Positions 10,985 to 24,326 are shown, numbered from the stretch's first letter. The stretch is 64,000 nucleotides of DNA from Gymnothorax reevesii (GCA_029721435.1 CM056592.1:38203611-38267610), one strand, 5' to 3'. Notes: generated from the sequence alone by a model not told the origin. Translations and numbers: made by a program.

Positions 10985-13900
10985 CATTCTAAAGGGGATG
11001 CTTTTAATTATTTTTGTAGTGCTTTTGGGCAGAAGAGGGGTGATTTTCCTTGTCTTAGACTGTGGTGGGACCATGAAAAGACGGAATTAAACCTCTTGTG
11101 TCCGCATCAGACTGTCAATGTCACACCAGACATCACCAGACCCATTAAAGATGAGGAGACTGATATCAGGGAACTGGAAATAATGAGTCCACAGAAAATA
11201 AAGTACACACTGAAACCCTCATATTTAAAAAGGTGGCTCCAGCTGATTTATTGGACACTAAAGTACAGCGTGTGCTGGTGAGGTCCCAAGTTCAGAACAT
11301 CACTGAGATGGATGCTTCCTTCGGCTTTTTCTTTCGCCCGGTGAAAAAAAACGAGGACAGAAAAAGTAATCCACTCTTCCTCTTAGATACAGGGCAAGAA
11401 CTAACAGAGCCTGGCCAGATGAGAAGGCGAGCTATCGATTTTACTTCTCGCTCTACTGTACATGGCTGAGAAAGAGAGGGAGGTTAGGCTTTCTGAGAGG
11501 TTCTGCAGTGAACTGCCTCAGGTCTCTGAGCAGACCTTCTCCCAGTAGCAGAAGCCTCCACAGCTGCAGGAGCTTCATGCTGCTCTGCAGACTATGCAGG
11601 GACTGTGAAAGCTCTGGGCATCGATGGCCTGACTTTGAGGCATATCTTCCTCTGTGCTGGATTCCAATTGACCCACCAGCTCATGCTCAATCAACTAGGC
11701 ATAAATTAACCTCTTAAGCCTGAAAGCCCTCAGCACCAGCTGCAATCAATAAACATCATAAATACAACATGTTTCCTCATAGCAACATCATCATGCAGCA
11801 TATCCACTTAATGGACAGAAACTCAGTGAAAAGCTCATGTTGACCATTTTTACCTCAACCGAACACAATTCAAGCACCAAGTAAGTAAATAAGTATGTAG
11901 CAAAACATAAAATAAAAGTAGTGCTCAATTTCTGGTGTTTCCATTAAATTTGTGCAATTCATGCATATGAAACATTTTGTTTATTTGCTTGTTTTATTGA
12001 AAATAAATCTGCTCTGGTAGAGTCAAACTTAATTGCCTTTGTACGTATATTTTTTAATGGGAAAATATATACAGGACTGGTTGCAATTTAAAAAATAAAA
12101 CAAAATAAAAATGGTCGTAATTAGAAGGAATGTATGCCTGTAGTGCATATACTGTAAGTGAAATTGAATGGGTTTTACAGTTTAGTTCCTGCAAAATCTC
12201 AAATGACAGACAATGCCCAAAAAGATGCCCAAATTGCCAATTTGGAGATGCCACTAAGACACTCCAAAACTGAAACCTCATTAATTTTGCCCAGATTTAC
12301 TAGATTAGAGTAAACTTTGGCACAGATAATGGATTCATCGTAAATTTGTTTTGTTTTTAAATTTAAATTTGTCATTTGTTAAGTGGAAATAAGATCTTTC
12401 ATTTATGCTGTGTTCCATCTGCATCTGCATTGACTCAGTGACATATATTCTTATTTTAACACCACAAAAGGTGTTACCTTTATTATAATACCATGATTAT
12501 CAAAATGGACCAAAAAGTTGCAGAAATATACTCATTTCATTTTAGGCGTGTCATTTTGGGGCATTTTCTGAGCCAGAGCCTCAGGATAGAAGAGATTAAG
12601 TGTATTGTTACTAAGCAGTAAATTTTTGTCAACTTGCAGGACATCAAAAACTGGTGCCCTATGTCTCTTTTCTGCACAGATTACAAAATTCTGTTCAAGG
12701 CCTTAGCCAGCAGATTTTAGAAGCACTGGAGCAGGTTACACATCGAGATCAGACATACAGTGTGCTCAGCAGGTCAGTAGAAGACATCTACCTCATCCAA
12801 GATATTTTAGATATTTTAGTCTCTTGCTCACTAGGATTAAACACTTTTCTGCTTTCTCTAGATCGGATAAAGGCTTTATACCGCACGGAGCATTGAGTGC
12901 TGGTTTTATTGCGAAAATAGAGGTGTTGTATAGTGATGGTGAGAGTGTGCTGCAGTTTAATGGTCGTCTGCCTGCTCTGTTTAAAGTACATAAAGACATA
13001 CGCCAGTGATGTGCATTATCTGGAATACTTTCTGCACTCTCCCTGTAACCCCTGGTTCAAAAAATATGCACAAGCGATGCAGGCCAGATTTCACCTGGTT
13101 ATAGTGAAAGCATTGTTTTATCTGATTATGAGGATGATGTCTTCTCAAATTCAAGGCAAGAGTGATGTTGATATTTAAGCAAAAATCATTAAAAAATACC
13201 TTTGTATGGACAGCAACAGTGTACTGGAGGAAAAGTGAAGTTCTTGTGGTTGGCGAATGGTATGGTGGTCTCCCAGTTGTTACCCAGTACCTGGACTGGA
13301 AAAATGATGGCGTAAAATTCCTGGTATCTTTCTGGGAAATGAAACAATGATCCAGAAAAACTGGTAAAATGTTATAGAAAAAATAAAAGGAAAATTTGCT
13401 TAATGGAAATGGCTGCTCTCTCAGATGTCTTGCAAAGGTAGAGTCGTGGTGCTGAATAACCTTGTAGCCTCCCTGCTCCAGCATTGTTTGGCATGTGTAG
13501 ACCCAGCTTCAGGTTTATTAGCCCAGATGCAGCATAAAATTGTCAACTTCTTTTGGAATCAATAACTCTGGGTACCACAAGGTGTGCTGTTTTGATCCAG
13601 GGGGAGGGAGGACAAGACCTCATCCATCTGGCCAATAGAACTGCCATCTTTAAGCAACAGTTTGTACAAATGACTTCCAAGGGTCCAGCAGATTAACAGT
13701 GGAGAGAAGTAGTATTCTCAGATGTCCACATACCCTGGGGTTTGATGGTGCTCTGTTTTTAACTGATTCTGAATTTTTAAACTAAAATGTGTTACTCATA
13801 TTTCACCAGGGTGTTTTTTTTTAATCCAGGACTCTCTGTAATCACAAAAGATTACACAAAAGAAGTGAAAAGTCTAACTCTCTGCACTGGGTTGTTGAAG

Positions 13901-14850
13901 GGGCCATAGGGGTTTGACCTATTGGCAGTGTCCCACCTGGGCTGATGGTGGCGCTGTGTTGAACAAAGAGTTGGTGCCAAAAATATTTAGTCGGAGCAGT
14001 GGGGGCAGAGCTGGCAGACGCCAGTGTTGTGTGCTCTCTGCTGTGAGATCGGTTAGTCTGGATGGTTCAGAGGGTCGTCACAGGAAAGAGGCCTCACTGT
14101 GGAGTACAGCTAGGGAACCGTCGCACTTAACATCGAGATCCATTTCCTGAAATCTTCCTGAACCCTGAGTTCGGTGAACTAAGCAGACCCCTGCTGACTA
14201 TACGATGCACTGAAAACCCGAGCCTGCACAGAGCTGACAGAAGATCTCTGTATATGAACTGCGTAAAGAGTATTTATAGGACGAGGCTGAGCAACTGACC
14301 AGTCAGTGTGTGTATGAACAGACAGACAGAAGATCATGGACCGGGCCCACAGTAGAGGATTCTATATGAGACATCCCTAAAGAAATGCACAGCAGAACCC
14401 TGGTGGAGCATTTTACGCAGTTCCCTCACCTTAAATGCCTGTTATCAAACCCTCTGCTATTAACAAGTGTTCTTTTTGTGATTTGTGTGAGGCTACTGAG
14501 TGTAAGAGACTCACAGAGTTCTTCACGGCTTTAACTTGTGTTTTTACTATTTTTGGTGAAACGTTTTCTAAAACTAGTTTCATTTTTGGCACTGGATTGA
14601 AAAAGATGATCCAATTGAAGTTGCAACAGCTTAATTTTCTCGCTGAAGAAACCAAGTTAGCAAAATAAGACAGGGCTGGTCAGTGTGATTTTAAAACATG
14701 TGGTCCAGATTAAGGCTGGAGTTACAATTTCATAAAAAGTTGGGACTCATGGAAACTATTAACGAACAGTGGTGCTACGAGAGCATAATTTGCACTACTA
14801 ATAATGAGGATTTACATTTAGCATATATTTCTATTGAGTGAGTTTACATA
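10985..14850 (+). pseudogene. Tx1-type L1 LINE ORF2, decayed, split by a DNA element
   Basis: The plus strand preserves, in order and across many frameshifts, the hallmarks of a Tx1-clade L1 ORF2. There is a CLRLWWDHEK.ELNLLC segment between endonuclease and reverse transcriptase (about 11060-11120), a VRSQVQNITEMDASFGFFF segment (11281-11330), and LGIDGL (about 11615). Next come DIKNWCPMSLFCTDYKILFK (about 12640-12695), RDQTYSVLSRS (about 12746-12780) and LSLDRIKAL (about 12855). A thumb/C-terminal part follows with KGRVVVLNNLVASLLQHCLA (about 13430-13490) and GETFSKTSFIFG (about 14560-14595). Stops occur throughout. The endonuclease and 5' end are missing. The RT is separated by the TTAA-flanked insertion at 11706-12599. 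Confidence 0.85.
11706..12599. mobile_element. TTAA-flanked DNA transposon fragment, non-autonomous, 894 bp
   Basis: TTAA stands at both limits (11706-11709 and 12596-12599). The ends are diverged inverted repeats: TTAACCTCTTAAGCCTGAAA on the left and, on the reverse strand, TTAATCTCTTCTATCCTGAG on the right. The element breaks the ORF2 relic between its GIDGL and DIKNW motifs, so it landed after the LINE. TTAA target use points to piggyBac or Kolobok type. No transposase is encoded. Confidence 0.7.
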
Positions 14851-16310
14851 CAGGCATGAAAGGAGGGGGATTCACATTTTCAGGGCGTAATTCAGGTGTG
14901 AGTGTTTTTGTGCGCGTGTGTGCAAATATATGATTATGTAGATAAAATATTTTTAATAAAAATAAAAAATCTCTCTCCGCCTTCCTTCGTCGCTCTCTCC
15001 TGCTATGCGTGTATCTCAGATGCACGGGGAGTAATCGTCTCTATAAAAGATATTTGTTTTTTATTGCACCGTATTAAATATGGGGTCAGCTTTATGTCCC
15101 CATTTATCACAATGGGACCCCGAGACCCCATCTGTGGGTTAAATGGAGATGAATGTTTTCATTAGCCACTGTGTCATAGATTCAAGTGCCTTGAAGCAAG
15201 GGAATAGGGGCAAGATGATTCCATAAACCTCCATACGTACATGAGTCGAGTGCTAAGAGCCAGGAAAAATGAGATTGAGTTCAATTTCCTTTCTTTGTGT
15301 AGCGTCTCAGACAAAAAAAAAAAAACGTAGCTGGGAAGCAAGACACATCTTGTGACTTGGTGCCACCGTCACCAACTCAATCATTGTTTTCACCATTTTC
15401 ACATCTCACCCAAAACCAACCCCCCCTTTCTTTTTCTTTTTGGAAAGTCACACGCGGAAAATTGCAACAACATCAAAAATAGTATGGCCTTTTGCATTGT
15501 ATTGGCGCCCACACAGCTTTCTTATCGGAACCAGTTGGTGTCAAAAAGGTTGGCATATCTCATTACGTTCCCAATAGAAGAAGTAATGGAACTGACTGCA
15601 AACCATGCTTTGGTTATATAATGGAAAATTCCTGTCTGTCCTGGACAAAATCAAATGCAGCCTCATGAAAAAAATATCAAAGCATTACTGCTTGCCTCTG
15701 TTTATAGGGGAGTTGTGAGTAACTTATGAGAGAGGCGGCTTTGTCCGATAATGGGGTACCAATGCTATTCTGCATATCCCTGAGGTTCAGAATAAAAGTA
15801 AATTAAAAAGTAAAGTAAAAAAAAAAAAGTTTTTAATCCAAAATTAATTTTGTAAAGATCAGAGTTAAGGTGAACCAAATTCAGAGAAAAATGCAGAAGT
15901 TCTTTCGAAGTATTATTTCGGTCTCACCAAAAGTAGTCATCTGATAGTCAACTGGATAATCTTAAAACACGCAAAAAGAAAAAGACATGCTGGCATTTGT
16001 GAATAGGAGAAAATGAGTCCACGAGTTCTGGAGAATGTTTCTGGTGATATGCGGCGAAAAGAATTTATGTGAACCTCCAGTTTTGAAGATTTACAGATAT
16101 GAGAGTGAAAAGGTCATGCACTGCTTTAATTAAATAAGCCAGTGGTCCTTGATAATCCCATTATTTCCTTTCACATTCCAACTCTGTGACATCCAAAGGC
16201 ACAGACAACTCATGTAATTAAGGAATAGAAATAGTGGGTCTCTTATAAGCAAGCAAGTGTGCGTGGATAGCTCTCTGCTTCATACTTTTTAACCTTTCAG
16301 CTGACGGTGT
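14851..16310. other. Spacer
   Basis: No gene recognised. AT-rich with short poly(A) runs at 15315-15325 and 15820-15830; an A/T-rich CTCTCTCC.CC stretch near 14975-15000. Confidence 0.5.
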
Positions 16311-16314
16311 AATT

Positions 16315-16515
16315 CAGGTGTTTCGTCCTTAGCCGGAAAGTTCCAGCGCGGGTGCAGACTTTTGTTCCAGCCATGTAATTACGAGCCTAATTTCAGTAAC
16401 CAGCCCCTGGAGTCTTTGCTGAAGACCTTGATTTGCAGAATCAGGTGTGTGACAAATTGCTCGGAATGAAAGCCTGGACCCACACCGGACCTTCCTGGAT
16501 AAGGTTGAGAACCCC
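16315..16515. mobile_element. hAT-type MITE, diverged
   Basis: The outer 40 bp are imperfect inverted repeats: CCTTAGCCGGAAAGTTCCAG on the left and, on the reverse strand, CCTTATCCAGGAAGGTCCGG on the right, inside CAGG...-type ends. Flanks GTGTAATT and GCGTAATG are a possible 8-bp TSD with two mismatches. Typical of short non-autonomous hAT elements of fish. Confidence 0.55.
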
Positions 16516-16810
16516 ACGCGTAATGCTTAATTTAGTAATGCCCAAATGAATTTGGTCATTTGACATCTGTATGATTCTGATATATTTTTGGAAATGGTTA
16601 TAACATCTGCTGTTCAACATCAAATTTCATTCAGTATGGTGTAAACCCATCACAGAAATGAGAATTACTTTTCACATGATAGACGAGTGTATTTCTGGAA
16701 TCTTTCTCTTGGAACCCTTATCAAATTACAGTCAATATTTTTGCATGCAAAGGAAGCAAAATATATTGTCCTGTGTTCCTGAGCTGTGCCACTTTACTAA
16801 CATCTTCACC

Positions 16811-16898
16811 AGAAGAATTGAAGCACTGATTACTAAAACCCCACAAGTCAAGTCAAGTGTGACGTATGGGGTTTTAGTAATAGGTGCTTCAATTCTTT
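16811..16898. repeat. Perfect-stem hairpin, about 30-bp arms
   Basis: AAGAATTGAAGCACTGATTA at 16812 is the reverse complement of the sequence ending at 16898, with a spacer of about 19 bp between arms that end in AAAACCCCAC and GTATGGGGTTTT. Either a minimal MITE or a foldback; it lies 55 bp from the next solo LTR. Confidence 0.7.
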
Positions 16899-16953
16899 AA
16901 CACGGATCACAAAACCAGTCATAAGTTGTAGGAGCCCATTTAGCCCTACAGCC

Positions 16954-18097
16954 TGTTGTATTGCGATCAGGAACCTGATGCGAGAACCAGGAAGTGCAGT
17001 AGAGCTTGTTTTATTGGTAAGGGGGATGACCCCCGCAGAGCAAAAGGCAACAGTAAAAAGTCCACAATCCAAAAGTCGAAATCCAGTTGGGCAAAAATAG
17101 TATCAAAAACCAGGGCAGCAATCACAGTAATCGTAGTCGGACAGAAATGGGTCTGGTACACAGGAATAGTACTATCAGAGACAAGCCAGAATCCACAGGA
17201 CGTAATCCGAATCGTTACCAGAGCAGCAAACAGAGATCTCGTAGTCGGGCAGAAAAATGGTCAAAACACACAGATGCAACAATAATCCAAAATTAGTTTT
17301 TTCGCAAAAATCGAAAGTCGGGCAATCCAGTCAGAAAGATAAACACTGAGAAATCAAGGCGAGAATCGTGGCACAAGAAAACTAGGGAGAACGATCTGAC
17401 AAGAAAGTGAACCAAAAAGACATCTTATATACACACCCGGGGTGAACACATGACCAGGGAGAACAGGTGCAATCAATGGTAACAATGATCAGCGAGAGAC
17501 ACATGAGGAATAAACTAATTACATGAATTTGGCTGTAGCCAAAACACAGACAGGGATAACAAGACAAACCAAAGTACAAAACAACAGCTCCGGTTAAGGA
17601 GTACTAAAGTGCCAAAATAAAAGAAAAGGAAAGCACAAAGTATAAGTGGAAATCCACAGAAACTTGCAGCAGAGATAATTAGGGATAGGCAAGGAGGCGG
17701 AGATTAGAATTGAGCGACTGCTGAGAGATCATTAGTCATTTAGTATGTGCAGCTATACAATCCCGAGTGCATGTTAGAAAGTTAGTAAAAATATTCAAGA
17801 TTAGTGAGGTCAGTAATTAGCAAAAACAATAAACGGTTAGTATGTGTTAGTAAGACAGTAAAAGAGAGAGGAAGGAAGAACACGAGATAATGAAAGAAGA
17901 TTGAAACCCAGAAACCAATAAATCACCTGAATGAGTGTCACACAAGACAAGGGACCGTGAGCAAAGATACACACCTGACAAGACAGGGGAGACAAAGTGC
18001 AAAGCATGGCAAAGAAAACATGGCTATGAATACTATGAACATAAAAAATAATAAAACATGAAAATCCAAATTACCAATACACAAAACACAATCCACA
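16954..18097 (-). mobile_element. Solo LTR, family A copy 2, 5-bp TSD CAGCC
   Basis: On the minus strand it runs from TGTGGATTGTG at 18097 to ...CAATACAACA at 16954. CAGCC lies at 16949-16953 and 18098-18102, a perfect 5-bp TSD. It matches copy 1 along its whole length but is more diverged, and it has lost the start motif TGTTATGACTCTG. No internal region is present. Same strand as copy 1, about 6.5 kb away; different TSDs show independent insertions, not duplication of one locus. Confidence 0.9.
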
Positions 18098-18102
18098 CAG
18101 CC

Positions 18103-18212
18103 GTCTAAAGTCTCTTTCACACCGGACGCGAAACAAATTTTTCGCACAACAGGTTACATTCAAAGTCAAAGCAAAGATGCAAATACACATTGACTTTGAA
18201 AGCAGCTTAATA
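18103..18212. repeat. Small palindromic MITE, copy 2 of 3
   Basis: Shares CGAAACAAATTTTTCGCAC with copy 3 and CATTGACTTTGAAAGCAGCT with the right end of copy 1. It starts right after the TSD of the neighbouring LTR. Confidence 0.6.
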
Positions 18213-20020
18213 CATTTTACATTAAGATTATCGATTTTTCAATTTGTGCATTAAATGTTAGAAAAATAACTTAGGATACCATTCCAAGTGAGTATTTTGC
18301 AGAAATCCTACCATAGGTACCACCAAACTTGATTTTGGAGAAGTGGGTGGTGAAAATATTTGTGTAATTAGCCCAAAAAGGATGAAAAATATGCCGACAA
18401 AAAACGCTTCCAGCGCAGATTCCCAAACATTGTTCATATCATTGCAAAGCGGGGAATTCCCTCTATTTCATTATTTATGAGATGACCACGTAGGTTCAAA
18501 CGTGAACCAATGGGAGACGTCCGAACAAGTTTCCCATCTTCAAAATGCCATATCTCAGTTAATTTTCACCCGATCTTGACAAACTATGAATTGTTGGAAA
18601 GCATTTTTAGTACTCTTTCAGAATATGCATGAATCTCCATATGAAAAAATTTACCCATGTTACTGGTTTTGTGGTCCGGGGTCACAATTCAGAATTTCCC
18701 AGTTTACTGTTGTTCCCACAGCCCACAAAGTATCGCCATTGAAATTGTGGTCACTCATTCTCTCCCTCGTGGACATTTAGAGGGGCACGCGCATTACTTG
18801 CGGCTAGATTCAAATATTGAGTCGGCGCTGATGATGGGACAAGTTCTCTGGGGTGCATTTTTTGACCAATGGCAACAACACACTCATAATGTACAGAAAT
18901 GTCAATGTATCAAATTCATCATTTTCTGCAAATAATTCTATTCACAATGACTTAAAACCTCATGATTCATGTAATAATTCAGTAATTTAATTGTTCGTTA
19001 AAATAAGGAATTTGTGGCTTACGTCACTGACCGCCCACACGACTTTGAACTTTGAATTTTATTTTTTTTTCCGCACCGCAAAAGCATTTTTCTTAACAAT
19101 TCCGTTGTTTGTGTTCTATGATGTAAATAGAGCACTGAGGGGTCTTACTCTAAATAGCCAATCCGTGGCCTTGAATTCATGACCAGCGTCCTGAACAGTT
19201 ATGACAGTATTCATAGCTAATTAAATATAACCTTACTGTGCAGAGTTCCTGTTAATGTAGGAAGTAGAAACTCTGCCCTCCAAGGTCTCTGGGAAAGCTT
19301 CTTGTATTCGATTAGTCCTGGGGAAAAATCACTTTGTTCTTCTCCTTAAATACATAGTACATAATTTGCATGCTAAAACATCTATCTGCATATATGCAGT
19401 GACAAATTTTGACTGGAGAACTTGTTATGACACCACCTTTCACCATGACACTTTTAGAGCAATTAAGAGAGAATTCACAGTCACTTATTTAAATGTGCAA
19501 GCAGATTTATTAGATTGCTCGTTTAAATGGAAGTGTAAACGAAGTTCAATCATGAGACGTAGGAATGCCTAGGCATTTTCATTCACCCAATCGCAACCAT
19601 AACGTGTTTCTATTCGCTGTTTGCAGAGATTTAGCATCACTCACCACCTCCCTGCCACCACCAACTTCCTGGCTCCGCCCTCTTCAACACCAAACGCATT
19701 TCCCTGCGGACCAAATGGCCCTTCCAAAAGGGGGGGGGGCTTCGCCTCTGCCTGCTGCACCAGTAGATCAGCACCTCACCTTGCTGAAATATCCTCAAGA
19801 ACGGAGTCATCGCCAAAGATATTCTCAAATTCATTTCGTTGTCAATAAATCTTTTCTTTTTTTAAAATTCTACAGTCTTCATGATTGAAATATCACTGCA
19901 AGTAAGGCAAGTACAATGCAACAGGTGAACAAGTACCCCAGGACCAACAACAGCTACTTCAGAAGCAGTTTAAAATGTCAAACTAATATAAAGAGTGGAT
20001 ACCTGTGGAAAGTGGACCCA
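18213..20020. other. Spacer
   Basis: No gene recognised. 19560-19890 has a CCACCACC-rich stretch and ends in CAATAAATC plus poly(T), which looks like the 3' end of an unidentified retroelement or LTR, without a matching start. Confidence 0.45.
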
Positions 20021-20029
20021 TAACTTCAT

Positions 20030-20420
20030 TCCATATGAGGGAGATTAAATGATAAATTAAACTTTCAAACGCTAAGCACTCACAATTAAAAGAAACATAA
20101 CTCGACAATCACATTTTCAGTCATCATAATCTTCTAAAACGGTGGCAAAACTTACTCTTTTCAGGTTTGCCTATGTTATAAAATCTGCACATGGCAGATC
20201 ATGAATGTTCTGTGTGAGTTAATGTGGAGTTTAATAAGGAGCCGGCGTGATAATGGCAAAAGATTAAATAATGTCAATAAATTATCCAATATCTTGGAAA
20301 GCAAGTGTAAATTATGGAGGAGAACGAGCAATATAAGAGCAATATTAATCAAGGGAAATGACTGAAAAGACAGATCACAGCAAATGATCATTTTGAGAGT
20401 ATGTTCAGCTCTGCCGCGTT
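20030..20420. promoter_or_regulatory. Candidate conserved non-coding block
   Basis: Unlike its surroundings this stretch has no repeat signature, low CpG, and dense homeodomain-like ATTA/TAAT and AGATTAAATAATG patterns, as in vertebrate distal enhancers. This rests on composition alone; conservation has not been tested. Confidence 0.2.
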
Positions 20421-21690
20421 TTTCAGCTTTTCGCTCAGTGGCTTACCGAATCGAGGTGTCAAAATGATCAAGTGAAATACTGCTGACACTCTGACCCACC
20501 TTACAGTTCCTCTCATTGGAAACATTCACATTACAGGGCTCGATTCTCAGTTTCTATTTTTGTTCCCCTTATCTTTTTGTCTGAACTGTTCACATTCATG
20601 TTTGCAGGGATCCATTTCTGAAGTCAGTGTGAGCTGATCTCTCCCCTGAAACGGCGCACATGCAACCAATGATGTCTCACGCATGCACTGCGTTTGTTGC
20701 TGTCCTTAACCACGATAAATTTAGCTGTTACACGCTTCATTTTTTGTCAACACTGCAGCCTAATTCAAACATAATGCTGCGCGACAATTTTTCTTGCTTT
20801 AACTTCAAAAATGCCTCGTCTACGATGCATTCCCATGAGCGCAGCTAGGATAGAAGCAGTTACCCATATTGCTGTCAATTTCAGTACCTCGCTGTCTTGG
20901 TCCAAATGGCCCATTTTAACAAAGGCCCAATAGTCCAAAAAATGTTCCATTGGACTGAAAGACCATTTCACTGACAGCCGGTTATCCGATCAACAAAGAA
21001 AAATAAATGACAGTCACACCAACTCACTAGATATAGATGCCGAATGCAGGTTGGGAAGCAAGTTGTTGCACAGCAGAGTAAGAATTTTACACAGACCGCG
21101 TGTACCCCTTTTAACCACAAATACATTTCTTAGCTAAAATAAAATGCATTGCAGTAAAGATGCAGAGGAGAAAAGGGTGTTGGTCCTGTCCAATCCACCT
21201 TGAATAGCAGAGCATCTCAAGTATCCTGCAGAGACTGCAAACAAGTCGCTGTCAATGTTATCACTCAGTTCTTTGTCCTCGGGATAATGGACTGTCGGCC
21301 TAATGGGCTTTCAGTCCGATGGGAAATTTTTCTGACTATTGGAATGGGCTGTCTGCGGTTACGATGGACTTCAGCTCCAGCACTATGCTGAGTGGTCTGC
21401 GCCTGCATAGTGAAGTATGACATGGGAAAACCATGGATGCGTGACAGAGACGCACATGAATTCTGATATCACCGTTATCAAAGCAGCATTGGATTTAGGA
21501 CCGCATATGAAAGTGGCCCAGACCTGATATGAAAAACATTATTTTTCTATTCACACTACTCTTTAAGAATTATAGCTGTGTCGGAGTGTTTCATATAAAC
21601 GGATGAAGTGTTGCTCATAAAGGCTTTATACAGCGTGTATAATGCCTTCATAGATGAGACATAATGTCTTCATAAATCATTCATAAGCGA
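20421..21690. other. Spacer
   Basis: No gene or repeat end recognised, apart from a phrase GGCCCATTTTAACAAAGGCC and similar short ones. 21600-21690 is rich in CATAAA repeats of the kind that flank small MITEs. Confidence 0.4.
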
Positions 21691-21698
21691 ATGTAAAG

Positions 21699-21863
21699 GG
21701 TGAAATAACACATCCTCATTCAACATGTGATGCCAGATGTGACCATGACAATGTCACTTAGCTGACAATGTCACCCTTTATCGCATTTAGCCACTAGCTC
21801 AGTGACATTGTCAGTTATATCACATCTGGCATCACATGCTGAAGAAGGATGTGTTATTTCACC
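21699..21863. mobile_element. Palindromic MITE, 165 bp
   Basis: The ends are GGTGAAATAACACATCCTC and its reverse complement, and the arms continue through ATGTGATGCCAGATGTGA to a centre near 21785. The whole element folds into one hairpin. No coding capacity; TSD not clear. Confidence 0.8.
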
Positions 21864-22398
21864 ATTTAAAAAGCATGACGTTAGTTTATGTATTTTTCTC
21901 AATTTACTGATTTTTCCTTTTGGACTTTAAAATCAATAGAATGCTAATTTATTGTTGTAATTTATTTTTTTTTAATTGGTATTGCAGGTTTTGTTAAAGC
22001 GTTGAATGTTTGGCCAGAAATATAAATGTTTAATGAAGCACTGAGTAATGTGTTTAATTCACTGACTTACTCCTCATAAGTCAAGCCATTGCAGATCTTC
22101 AGGAGCAACGCTGGGGACTTTTGCCATCGAATCTGGGAGTCATACATGACAATACTTTAATATATGGTTCATATTATATGACTTGAAAAAATCACAAATT
22201 AGAAAACCAGCAATGACAACTAAAACAAATGTACTCTTCACAAAAAAAGTTCTACGAAAAAAATCCACTGCTTAATTCTCTAATAACTCTCTAATGCCAC
22301 TAATGAACTCTGTTGCCAAAACAAAGACTCTGGTTCTGCGCTGCTCTGCTTAAAATCAGCATTTATATAGACTAGCAACATTCTGGAAAGATCTACTG

Positions 22399-22600
22399 CA
22401 GGGGTGTCAAACTGACCCGTAAACGGGCCAAGAGGCTGCAGGTTTTCACTCCAACAATGCAGAAGCACACCTGATACAACTAATCAGATGTGCAGGCCTA
22501 GATCAGCTGATTAAATCAGTGCTTTCAGGTGAGCTTCTGCTTGGTAGGATTGAAGACCTGCAGCCTCTTGGCCCGTTTACGAGTCAGTTTGACACCCCTG
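22399..22600. mobile_element. hAT-type MITE, 202 bp, with 8-bp TSD
   Basis: Starts CAGGGGTGTCAAACTGACCC and ends with its near reverse complement (GTCAGTTTGACACCCCTG). The inverted repeats extend about 60 bp on each side through AAACGGGCCAAGAGGCTGCA. Flanks ATCTACTG (22391-22398) and ATCTACAG (22601-22608) differ by one base and fit the 8-bp hAT TSD. Confidence 0.88.
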
Positions 22601-22608
22601 ATCTACAG

Positions 22609-24320
22609 GATTCCTGGGTAATCCCGCCCCCTCCGGGCAGGAAGGTGCCAGAAGCTTCTAGAAAGCACTAGTCTATTATATCAGATCATGTTTTACAGAC
22701 ACACCACTAGAGGGTGCTAAATGAACAAAATAAGTAGCTGACCAGCAAGGCTGCAAGAACAGCATGTAACAAATCCCCATTTACAAATGATATACAATGC
22801 TGTACATAAAATACTCATACATAACAGTGTGTTGAGGAGGGTGGTTGGGAGGGTATTTTATTCATATTTGTCTCCACACAGCCGGAATTTGTGCGGTTTA
22901 CACAAGAACGATGTGCGACATTGAGGAGGCAGTCCTTTCGAGGTAAAGAGACAGGACATTCCAGTTATAAAGTGAAGTATATAATAGTGAATGACTTTTT
23001 TTGGATGGGCAGTAGTATAATTTTTTAAAGACATGGCCCTTAAGGAGTGGGCATAGCATATAACCTTAAGCTCTGAGGACAGTTAAGCTCTGTGCTGTAT
23101 ATAGATAAGCAATATATGTTGCATTAAAGGAAATGGCGGTGCTGCTAATACAGTCATGTGACAGTGACACTTCCATGGTCTTATTTGTGATGAATTAATT
23201 TTGCATGTGTGGCAACAGTGTGGTCTATTAAATAATACATGTGACAATAAAGAAAATGTTGTCACGAAACTGCCTACTCAAGCAATAGCAGCTGCTACCT
23301 TATGGCAGGAAGAATTCAATGCAGACTCGGCTTTGCTTAGATTAATCCAGCAGAGCTTATTTTGAAACTAGGTGGAATTTATAGAGTCCTCTGTCACAAT
23401 GTCAGCCACACGTGCCTTGGCTCACACACAGATCGCACGGTTCGTGATTCTGTATGTTTTACAATTACACGAGCCCTATTTTTGGGGCAAGTGATAAATG
23501 GTATATGTTTGCATGAGACGGCCTCCTTATACAGTATGTAGCAGCTTCTCATTCAACAGAGTTATAAATATTTTTGGCTACACTTCGCTGTAAATCTGTG
23601 AGGTTAAAAACCATAAGCATTTAGAAAATATATTGCATTCCCTTTGTACTGCAATCCTTCACTGCTGTAATTGGGTTGAGCAGGCAATAGCTCTCACCAA
23701 GACAGGTACTGGGCAACAGCATCATTCGGAGTATGTAAGCTCGGGGATCAGTTTTTCTCTCCGTCCTTTAGCCTATATCCCAGACGGTGGATTAGACTGC
23801 GACCGTCTGGCCGCCATGTGCAAAACAGCATTTCATCTGCTGTAAACAGCCTGGGTTTGAGGGAGGACGCACTTGTTCAGACTACCAAAGCCCAACACAG
23901 ACACGGCATCATCTAAAACCTGATCCTGTCTTTCAGACAGAACTTGAACGCAAAGCTCTCTTACCTGTTACAAAATAAAATCTCAATGGGGGAAAAAAAA
24001 ATCCTTCGGTGGAACTGTTATGCAGTGACATTAACAACCACGATTTATCATTGCAAAATAATGAAACGGCAAACAGCGTTATTTGCTCACTAAATCTGAG
24101 GGTGAAATTTATTCACACCTTTCTTCTGAATCAAAATAAACATCATTCACCGATACAGTAATGGCCAATACTGTACATTTATTATTACTCGATAATGAAT
24201 CGCATAAGCCTCAAAATATGCAGTATTCTTGTTTGTATTCAGACCTGTATTTTCTGTTGAATCTAGACATGTGAATTCAATTTAAGAACGCATGTTTTCA
24301 CTTGCCATTAATCAGTTTGA
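22609..24320. other. Spacer
   Basis: No gene recognised. 23440-23850 is repeat-free and of mixed composition, with short open frames only. A CCACTAGAGGGTGC motif (about 22704-22717) is one base from the CTCF consensus. Confidence 0.4.
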
Positions 24321-24326
24321 ACACAA

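Noticed and set aside
16956..17285. 109-codon open frame as a gene
   Set aside because: It lies wholly in the LTR copy 2, reads in antisense to the LTR, and is not conserved in copies 1 and 3.
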